A stretch of DNA of 64,000 nt from NCBI GenBank assembly GCA_016874755.1, contig VGTH01000004.1, forward strand, positions 124,001-188,000, written 5' to 3'. Below are positions 39,937-48,600 of the stretch, piece by piece; the first letter of the stretch is position 1; each line of letters begins with the position of its first letter. Made by a program: the position numbers and the translations under genes. The DNA comes from Deltaproteobacteria bacterium. Lineage in GTDB: Bacteria > Desulfobacterota > Binatia > UBA9968. Under the pieces are notes generated by a model. That model was not told where the DNA came from. It ran no database searches and was given only the letters and a program-made list of their open reading frames with translations.

Positions 39937-40839
39937 CTATGCCGCCTTCACCGCGCCGGCCACGGCCCATTCGGCGGCGATCTCGCGCACCTGGGCGGAT
40001 TTTCCCGGCGCGACTTGGCCGACCAGTTTGCTCAGGTGTGCGAGATCGATCTGCAGCGACTCGTCCATGTGACCAAGATATTGCTCAAAGACTTTGTCGG
40101 CTAAGAGCTGACCGTGGCCGAACTTGGTCTTCAACAACTCGATCACTTTGGCCCGGTTGGCTTTGGCATAAACGATGCCCTCGCGATGGGCGGTAACAAA
40201 AGCTTTGAAATCGGCGGCCCGGTCCCGGGCAAGCTGCGCTGTGGTTTCGATGGAAATACATAGCGGGTCATCGACGATATCGGGCCAGGCGCTGAGACGG
40301 CGACACCCCTTTTCCTCGGCGACGAAGCCATAGGGGCGCGGCACCAGCGCCGCGGTGGCTCTCTTATCCAAGAGACGGTGAAACGCCTCTTGGTCGCTGG
40401 CGACGAGGTCGAGTTTGACATCGCTGCCGATGGTCAGACCGCCGATCTGTTGAAATGTTGCGCCGAGCGGCACACCGCGCGCCGGCCCCTCGCGACAGAC
40501 CACCGTGCCGCCCTTTAGATCCGCAATTTCTTTGATCGCGCCATCGGCGACCAACCAGTAGGGGCAACTGTTCATGGCGCAGCCCAGCAATCGGCTTGCC
40601 TTGGTGTCCAGAAAATGCGGCAGCGATGCGCGCGCGACGACGAACGAAATCTGCGCTTCTCCGGTTCCCAGTCGGCGATAACGTTCTTCGGTACCCTGCA
40701 CGTGGTTCCACGACACTTCGAGCCCGTGCTTGGCGTAGATGCCGGCATCGATGGCCAAGTAACCGGTAATGTCGCGCGCGAACTTTGGCTCAATGCCTTC
40801 GAGATGACCGTACATGCAATTGATTTTGGTTATCGACAC
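39937..40839 (-). CDS. NMT1/THI5-like binding protein without signal peptide
   Basis: A 300-residue solute-binding-fold protein: 'GYLAIDAGIYAKHGLEVSW' near the N-terminus and 'IADLKGGTVVCREGPARG' in the middle. Unlike the other binding proteins here it has no hydrophobic leader; the best start is GTG at 40839 with AAGGAG 7 nt upstream, giving a soluble N-terminus. It may therefore be cytoplasmic, like the THI5 pyrimidine synthases that share this fold, or it may act as a sensor or enzyme. Divergent from a cupin gene. Confidence 0.78.
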   Translation of the reverse strand: MSITKINCMYGHLEGIEPKFARDITGYLAIDAGIYAKHGLEVSWNHVQGTEERYRRLGTGEAQISFVVARASLPHFLDTKASRLLGCAMNSCPYWLVADGAIKEIADLKGGTVVCREGPARGVPLGATFQQIGGLTIGSDVKLDLVASDQEAFHRLLDKRATAALVPRPYGFVAEEKGCRRLSAWPDIVDDPLCISIETTAQLARDRAADFKAFVTAHREGIVYAKANRAKVIELLKTKFGHGQLLADKVFEQYLGHMDESLQIDLAHLSKLVGQVAPGKSAQVREIAAEWAVAGAVKAA

Positions 40840-41021
40840 AGCGTTTCTCCTTCGACGTGTGCGCTCAAACGACAGCCACAAGCACGAGTCACGAACAATG
40901 AATTACGACCTTCTATAGTACGCTTGGCTGTGCGGTACAAACTTCGCCTTGACAGAACTTTGACAACGGGACTAGAGTCACGCCGTCTGAAGCACCAACC
41001 CCATTTTAGAAGGAGGTTACG

Positions 41022-41453
41022 ATGAAAGTTTTAGACGTGTTGGAAACGTCCAAGGGGCGCAAGAAAGGCCAGCGGCGCATTGATTTATTTCGCCGCGAAA
41101 ATTTAGAAACGTGGATCTTGATCTTCCCACCCGGCGATGTGCAGCGCATGCACAACCATCCCTCGGACCGGACCTACTATGTGCTCACCGGCAAGGGCAT
41201 CATGAAAGGGCGCAACGAGACCCATGAGCTGAGGCAGGGGGAAATCATTAGTATCCCTGCGCATGAGTTTTACGAAGGCTCGAACCCGTTCGACGAACCG
41301 ATGATTTTGCTGGGCAATAGCCACAAGGCGACGGCAGAAGATCTTGCTAAAGCCGGCGGCCAGCGCAATGAAATTGACGATAAGACCGGCAAGCGCGTCA
41401 TCTTTCAGCATGGCGGCGGTCAGGACATGGGCGTCTTGGCTGACTGGAATTAA
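41022..41453 (+). CDS. Single-domain cupin protein
   Basis: A 143-residue cupin: 'RMHNHPSDRTYYVLTGKGIM' carries the HxH and downstream residues of motif 1, and 'LRQGEIISIPAHEFYEGSN' is motif 2 with its His. A mononuclear metal site is likely. AGAAGGAGG stands in ideal position before the ATG. The C-terminal part from residue 105 is charged and outside the barrel. Divergent from the leaderless binding-protein gene, so the 182 nt between them should hold both promoters. Confidence 0.83.
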   Translation: MKVLDVLETSKGRKKGQRRIDLFRRENLETWILIFPPGDVQRMHNHPSDRTYYVLTGKGIMKGRNETHELRQGEIISIPAHEFYEGSNPFDEPMILLGNSHKATAEDLAKAGGQRNEIDDKTGKRVIFQHGGGQDMGVLADWN

Positions 41454-41631
41454 CAGCGTCGAGTTTTACTCGCACAGGGCCGTTACCTCCAACAACGGGG
41501 CTGACGCCAGGCCCAACGCGCGGCTGGGTTACCACCGGTCGCGCGTCCCAGTCTTCATCGATCGCTCCACAAATTCCTCTAAACGATCAAAAATTACGCG
41601 GCTCTTTTTCGGTCATCAGCACAAGATCTCG

Positions 41632-41665
41632 GCGCGCCGACGGCGCCGAAAACGGCGCGCTTTTC
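41632..41665 (+). terminator. GC-rich hairpin with T-tract after the cupin gene
   Basis: GCGCGCCG (41632-41639) and CGGCGCGC (41653-41660) form an 8-bp stem followed by TTTTC, then more T-rich sequence. It lies 180 nt after the cupin stop, in a 260-nt spacer in which I see nothing else. It could equally be an upstream element of the penicillin-binding protein gene. Confidence 0.45.
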
Positions 41666-41713
41666 GCATAGTTTTTCGCTTCGGTTGTGATATAAGTTCC
41701 CTGGCGTAGACCC

Positions 41714-44700
41714 ATGAACGGCAAGTCCATCCCTAGCGAGCTCTCTCAAGTTCGGGCCTCCAAATTTCGCTGGTTTCCCGCATGGCGTGGCCCGATTAGG
41801 TGGCGCCGTTGGCTGCTGCTGCTGGCCATTCTGCTCGCCGTTTGCGTTTTCGTCGAGATTCAAACCTCCGTGGTTCAGTCCTGGGTATTCACGCGCACCA
41901 ATCAAGAAGTGCATTACAAAATTGCGCCGGGCGCCAGTCCAAGCATTGCGTTTCCGCGCGGCGGACCTTTGGATGAGCGGCGCGGTTACACCAAGTTGGG
42001 GAATTTTCGCGCACGGCTGGAAAACCAGGGCTACCGGGTTGCGCTGCAAGCGCAGCAATCGGAGATGATGGTATTTCTGCTGAACCGAAACATCTCGCCA
42101 CCCTATCGCGAACCGGTGGAGACCGGCATGGCGGTCAGCGGCAAAGACGGCACTGCGCTGTTTCGTTACGCGCAGGGCGATTTCTTGTTCAATAAAGCCA
42201 GCGATATTCCGCAGCTGGTCACCAAGACACTGCTCTTCCTGGAAAACCGCGACCTCGACCAGCCGGCAACGGATTGGCAGAACCCGGTGATCGAGTGGAA
42301 TCGCATGTTTAAGGCGATGCTGTATTACATCGGCTCGAAGCTCTATCTGCCGGTGCCGGTACAAGGTGGCAGCACGCTGGCGGTGCAGCTGGAAAAATTT
42401 CGCCACTCGCCCAATGGCCGCACCGATACGCCGCTGGAAAAGGTGCGCCAAGTGTTTGGCGCAAGTTTGAAAGCGTATCGCGCTGGAAAAAACACCCGGG
42501 AATGGCGCGAGCAGTTGATCGTCGATTATCTCAATTCCGTGCCGTTGGCGGCGGCGCCCGGCTACGGCGAGATCCACGGTCTTGGCGAAGGACTCTACGC
42601 CTGGTTCGGCACTTCTTTGAGCGATGCCGTCAAGGCCATCGAGATGCCGGGCATCACAGTGCCCAAAGTGCGGGCTTTCAAGTAGATACTTTCTTTGCTC
42701 GTGTCGGTGCGCTCGCCATCGGTGTTTCTCGTTGAGGAGCGTGAGTCGCTGGAAGAAAAAGTCGGGCAGTTTACCCGGCTCATGGCGCGCGAAGGTTTGA
42801 TCGATTGGGAGTTCGCCACGGTGCTGCAAGAAACACCGGTGCAGTTTCTCGGCAAAGGCCCGGTCTCGCCACAGGCTTCATCGGTCCAGAACAAAGCAGC
42901 CAACGCCATTCGCACGTCGATGATGGAATATCTAGGCCTAACAAATCTTTATGATTTGAATCGGCTGCACCTGGACGTCGAGAGCACCATCGATGTGCCG
43001 CTGCAGAAAAAGATCACCGATTTTCTCCATACGCTGACACAGCGGGAGGTGATTCGCGCCAACGGGCTCACCGGCAAGTACTTGCTGGAAGATGCCGACC
43101 CGCAGAAGGTGGTGTATTCGTTCCTACTGGTCGAGCCTGCCGCCGACGGCAAGAAAATCCGTGTGCAAGCGGACAATCTCGGCAGCCCGCTCGACTTCAA
43201 CAAAAGTGTCAAGCTCGAGCTCGGCAGCCCCGCCAAACTGCGCACGGTGGCGCACTATATGGAGCTGATGGGCGAACTGCATAAGGATTTATTTCCGCTG
43301 GACGCAGAGGGTTTGAGAAATACTGCCGAGCAAGCGCGCGACCCTCTGACCAAATGGGCGGCGGCGGTCCTGCTGCAAAATAAAAAACTTGCGCTCGAGC
43401 CGTTTTTGGAGCGCGCCATGAATCGGCGCTACTCCGCGAGCCCGTGGGAACAATTTTATACCGGCGGCGGCATGCACACGTTCGAGAACTTCGACAAAAG
43501 CGACAACGAAAGAATCCTGCCGCTGCGCGATGCTTTCCGGAACTCGACCAACTTGGTTTTCATCCGTCTGATGCGCGAGCTGGTTTACTACCATCGCGCC
43601 CGGCTCGACTACAACGCCGACGAGCTGCTCGCCAATCCGGAAAACGAGCGGCGCAAAAAAATGCTTCAGGAGTTGGCCGACGAAGATTCGAGCGCGATCC
43701 TGCGGCGCGCCTTTCAGAGCTATCGCGGTCAAACCGCAGAGCAGATCGCTGCTCGCCTGTTGGGTACAAAAACCAACGTCGAGCGACATCTGGCGATCTT
43801 GTTCTTTGCCTGGAAGCTCGGCAATGACGAAGCCACTTTGGCCGCGTGGTTCAAACAGAATCAAGTGGAACTTGCCGAAGAGGACGTCGGTAAACTCTTT
43901 CAAGCCTACGCTAACCCGCGCTTAACGCTGCTCGATTACGCCTATCTCCTTAGCTTCAATCCGCTGGAGTTGTGGTGCGCCGGAGAGTTTCGCCAGCAGC
44001 CCAACCTTTCCTGGGAACAACTCTATGGGCGCAGCAGCGAAACCCGCCGTTTAGCGGCGACCTGGCTTTTGAACCCAAACAACCGGCGCGCTCAAGAATC
44101 GCGCTTGCGCACGCGTGTGGAAAAGGAAGCGTTCGCTCGCATGACGCCTTACTGGCAGAGATTGGGTTTTCCGTTTAAGACCCTGGTTCCGTCTTACGCC
44201 ACGGCGATCGGCAGTTCGTCGGACCGGCCCACGGCACTAGCCGAGCTGGTTGGCATCATCGTCAACGACGGCGTGCGCCGCCAGCCGACCAGTCTGACCA
44301 ACATTCACTTTGCAACTGGCACGCCCTACGAGACCCACTTCGAGCAACAGAAAGAAAAAGGCAGCGTCGTGCTGCTGCCGGAGGTGGCGCGCGCTATCCG
44401 TAAAGCGATGGCCGCCGTGGTCGAAGGGGGCACAGCGCGCACCCTGCACGGCGTGTTTAAATCGGCCGACGGCAAGATCATTGCGACTGGCGGCAAGACC
44501 GGTTCCGGCGACAACCGTTTTGAAACCTACAATCGCTTCGGTGCCGTAACGTCATCGCGCGCGACCAACCGCACCGCGACCTTTGTCTTTTACATCGGCG
44601 ATCGCTACTACGGTGTCGTCACCGCTTACGTGCAGGGACGCGAGGCGGCCAACTACAAATTCACCAGTGCATTACCGGTGACCGTGTTGCGCCTGCTGGC

Positions 44701-44836
44701 GCCAAGCATCATGGAAACCATGAACAGCAATGTTGGCATGATCAATCCCGCCGCTGTCAAAGTGCCGGACAAAACGGCTACGCAAAACGTCGGTCACGCC
44801 GGAGCGCCGCGGGACGCCAAGGCGCAAATCTATTAG
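41714..44836 (+). pseudogene. Penicillin-binding protein (GT51 transglycosylase/transpeptidase) with in-frame amber codon
   Basis: One continuous reading frame of 1041 codons interrupted only by TAG at codon 324 (42683-42685). Membrane helix at residues about 36-52. The GT51 part has the catalytic Glu in 'LLFLENRDLDQP', then 'QGGSTLAVQLEKF' and 'REQLIVDYLNSVPLA'. After the TAG the frame continues 'ILSLLVSVRSPSVFLVEE', the expected linker, to the transpeptidase-like part with 'FRNSTNLVFIRL' (SxN) and 'GGKTGSGDN' (KTG); the active-site SxxK is not evident. A CAG-to-TAG change is the simplest explanation. It may be a dead gene, a read-through gene or a sequencing error. Without read-through, only a 323-residue GT51 protein is made. 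Confidence 0.8.
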
Positions 44837-44855
44837 CCACTTGGCTACGCCGGCT

Positions 44856-45542
44856 CTAAGTGCCGCGCCGGTTGCCAAACAATTCGATGTGCAGGCGCGG
44901 TGTGAAACCGTAGCCGGTTTTTTTGCAGAGCTCGACGATCCAAGCCGATTTCTGGCGCAGTTCGTCTCGCCGGTTGCCTTCGGGCATGAGCAAAACTCGC
45001 GTCGGGTCGACGCTTCTTAGCATACGGATCAAAGTGCGGATCTCGCTGAAATCTTCTGCTTGCTGCACGACGAATTTCAATTGGTAGTCATAACCATCGA
45101 CGAATTGTTGCAAGACCTCTAGGTTACTCCGGCGCGCTTCGTGCATCGCGGCGAATTTTCCCCGCTGTTTTTTCCACGGCGTCGAATTGGCGAGCTTCGG
45201 GCTCAGCGAGATCAGGTCGCAATCTACGACTTTGAAGATCGTCGCCGCGGTTTCGATGGTGATATGTTTGCCGCGGCGCTTTAACGCCGCCGTGAGTTTG
45301 CCCAGCTCGGGCGCTATAAACGGTTCGCCGCCGGTCACGACCACGTGACGGGCGGGATATTTGCTTATCTCTTTGAGGATTTCACTCAAAGACCACTCTC
45401 TGCCCGTCGGACGCCAAGACGTGTAAGGCGTGTCGCACCAAATGCAGCGCAGGTTGCAGCCCGAAGTGCGCACGAACACTGAGGGCACGCCGACCAGTCT
45501 CCCTTCGCCCTGGATGGAATAGAAGATCTCCGCGATTCGCAT
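44856..45542 (-). CDS. queE: 7-carboxy-7-deazaguanine synthase QueE
   Basis: A 228-residue radical-SAM enzyme that contracts 6-carboxytetrahydropterin to 7-carboxy-7-deazaguanine in queuosine and deazapurine synthesis. 'YSIQGEGRLVGVPSVFVR' is the family's substrate region and 'CNLRCIWC' binds the [4Fe-4S] cluster; 'VVVTGGEPFI' follows. The length is typical. No other que gene lies in the window. It is divergent from uvrA. Confidence 0.94.
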   Translation of the reverse strand: MRIAEIFYSIQGEGRLVGVPSVFVRTSGCNLRCIWCDTPYTSWRPTGREWSLSEILKEISKYPARHVVVTGGEPFIAPELGKLTAALKRRGKHITIETAATIFKVVDCDLISLSPKLANSTPWKKQRGKFAAMHEARRSNLEVLQQFVDGYDYQLKFVVQQAEDFSEIRTLIRMLRSVDPTRVLLMPEGNRRDELRQKSAWIVELCKKTGYGFTPRLHIELFGNRRGT

Positions 45543-45665
45543 AGTCGCAACTTAACAAGGCGGCGCGGCTGGTGCCACCTGCTTTTGTTTCGCTTGCCGG
45601 CTGTGATAAGTGTGTAAGCTTCGCACGGAGCGAAGAGAGACTCAGTAGTAACAGCAGAGCGCGTC

Positions 45666-48600
45666 ATGACCCAGAACGCTATTCATATCCGCGGCGCCAA
45701 GCAGAACAATTTGAAAAATCTCGACATCGAGATTCCGCTCAATGCTTTAACCGTGATTACCGGCGTCAGCGGCTCGGGCAAGTCGACGCTCGCCTTCGAC
45801 ATTCTCTATGCCGAGGGACAGCGGCGCTACGTCGAGAGTTTTTCCGCCTATGCGCGGCAATTTCTCGACCGTATGGACAAGCCCGACGTCGAGAGCATCG
45901 AAGGCATTCCGCCGACCATCGCCATCGACCAGAGCCGGCCAGTGAAGACCTCGCGCTCGACGGTCGGCACCATGACCGAGCTGCACGACCATTTCAAATT
46001 ATTATTTTCGAAAATCGCTGTGCTTTACTGCCGCGGCTGCGAGCGCGTGGTTGAACGCGACGGCGCGCCGTCGGTGCTGAAGAAAATATTGAATCTTGCC
46101 GAAGGCACACCGATGGTTCTGACGTTTGCGTTGTCGCCGTCGACGCTGCCGTGGGAAGAGGTGCGGTCCAATCTCCAGCGCGCCGGCTTCCACCGCCTGC
46201 TCGACGGTGAAACTTTGCGCGATCTTGAACAGCTGAACGAGGCGCCCGCAGGCGCGGAGTTGTTGCAGATCGTCGTCGACCGCTTCGCCTATCGCGCGGA
46301 GAATCGCAAACGCATCGCCGATTCGCTGGAACAAGCGTTTCACTACGGCAAAGGCCAGCTGACGCTGCATTTGCCCCAGGACAACTGGCGGCGCGAGCCG
46401 TTTAGCAATCATTTGCACTGCCCGCATTGCGATATCGCCTACCGCGATCCGGTGCCGAATATTTTTTCTTTCAATAGCCCGTTAGGCGCATGTGAAGCTT
46501 GCCGGGGCTTTGGCCGGGTGATGGACATTGACATGGACCTGGTGATTCCCGACCCGGGCAAATCGCTCGCCGACGGCGCGATCCGGCCGTGGATCAATCG
46601 CACACGGCGCACGCGCCGTTTGCTCGACTTTTGCGAGCGCCATCGGGTGCCGACCAAGAAACCCTGGGGCGAACTAACCGACAAGCAAAAACAGTTGGTC
46701 GTCGACGGCGACGGCGACTACAAGGGCATCCGCGGCTGGTTTCGCCGGCTCGAGCGTAAAAGCTACCGCATGCATGTGCGCGTCATGCTGGCGCGCTACC
46801 GGGCCTATTTAACATGCCCGGATTGCAGCGGCAGCCGCTTGAAACCGGACGCGCTGCACTATCGCATCGACGGCAAGGACATCGCCCAGGTCAACGCCAT
46901 GAGCGTCGGTGCAGCGGCGCAGTTCTTCAACGATTTGAAACCAGCCGGCGCGCTGGACCAGGTGGCGAGCTTGATCCTCGACGAGATTCGCCGCCGCTTG
47001 AACTATTTGCTTGGCGTTGGCTTGGAATATCTCACCCTAGATCGCCAGTCGCGCACGCTTTCCGGCGGCGAGTTGGAGAGGGTGGATTTGACGACCGCCA
47101 TCGGGTCGTCGTTGGTGAACACGCTTTACGTGCTCGACGAACCTTCGATCGGTCTGCATCCGCGCGACAGCCGGCGCTTGGTCGAGATTCTGCATCGACT
47201 GCGCGCCAACAAAAATACCGTCGTGGTTGTCGAGCATGATCCCGAGATCATCAAAGAGTGCGATCACATCATCGACCTCGGCCCGAAAGCCGGCGAGCAG
47301 GGCGGCGAGATCATGTTCGCCGGCAGCTACGATGCACTGTTGAAAGACGAAAACTCGTTGACCGCGGCTTATCTCAGCCAGCGCAAAGCGATCCCGATGC
47401 CGGCCCGCAGCCGCAAGCCGTTATTTCAACGGGCGATCAAAATCAGGGGTGCCTGCGCCAATAATCTCAAAAATATCGATGTCGAAATTCCGCTCGGCTT
47501 GTTCGTTTGCATCACCGGTGTTTCTGGTTCGGGCAAATCCAGCTTTGTCGAAGACGTCCTGCACAAGAATTTGAAAAAACTCAAAGAGGCGCCGACGGCC
47601 GGCGTGGTCGATTGCGCGGCCATCGACGGCGTCGACAAGATTTCCGAAGTGGTGATGGTCGATCAGTCGCCGGTGGGCACGACGCCGCGGTCGAATCCGG
47701 CGACGTATATGAAAGCTTTCGACGGCATTCGCAAGCTCTTCGCCACCGCCGATCTGTCCAAACTGCGCGGTTACACGCCGTCGACTTTTTCTTTCAACAT
47801 CGAAGGCGGCCGCTGCGAATCGTGCCGCGGCGAAGGCTACGAGAAAGTCGAGATGCAGTTTCTCTCGGACGTCTACACGACTTGTCCGGAGTGCCATGGC
47901 AGCCGCTACCGCGAAGAAATTCTCGAAGTCACTTATCGCAACAAGAACATTCGCGAGGTGCTCGATCTGACGGTCACCGAGGCGTTGGAATTTTTCAAAG
48001 ACGTCAGCGAAATCAAGGCGGCCATCGAGCCGCTGCGCGCCGTGGGATTGGAATACGTTCGATTGGGGCAGCCGCTGACGACATTGTCCGGCGGCGAGTC
48101 GCAGCGTTTGAAACTTGCGGCGCATATGGCGCGCGCTAGAAAGTCGGGCACGCTGTTTATTTTCGACGAGCCAACCACCGGGTTGCACTTCCACGACATC
48201 GAACGGCTGCTGTGGGCCTTTAACGAGCTGATCGAGCAAGGCCACTCCATCGTTGTCATCGAACACAACATGGAAGTGGTGAAATGCGCCGATCATATCA
48301 TCGACCTCGGCCCGGAGGGCGGCGACCGCGGTGGTGAAATCATCGCCACCGGGACGCCGCAGCAAATCGCGGCGGTGAAAGCGTCGCATACCGGTGTCTA
48401 TCTGCGGTCCTATGTCGATCGAAACAGCGCGTCGCCGTTTGCCGCGACTCTGGAAAAAGCGGCGCAGGAGGCGGACGCCGCGGCGGCGGTGCTCGACGAA
48501 AACGCCATCGCCATCGTCGGCGCCAAGGAACACAATCTAAAAAACATCAGCCTGAACATTCCGCGCGACCGCTTTGTCGTGATCACTGGTCTCAGCGGTT

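Noticed and set aside
40951-40980. TTGACA with a -10 box before the cupin gene at 41022
   Set aside because: The hexamer at 17-nt distance is CTAGAG, too far from TATAAT to report as a promoter.
42683-42685. General reassignment of TAG to an amino acid
   Set aside because: Many genes in the window end in TAG at the expected length (atpH, atpA, first EamA, LLM), so TAG is an ordinary stop here.
41594-42829. 411-codon open frame on the minus strand opposite the penicillin-binding protein
   Set aside because: It mirrors a conserved GT51 domain on the other strand; GC-rich DNA gives such shadows, and the frame has no ribosome site or domain.
47421-48533. 370-codon open frame on the minus strand opposite uvrA
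   Set aside because: Antisense to the second ATPase domain of UvrA copy 1; no independent support.
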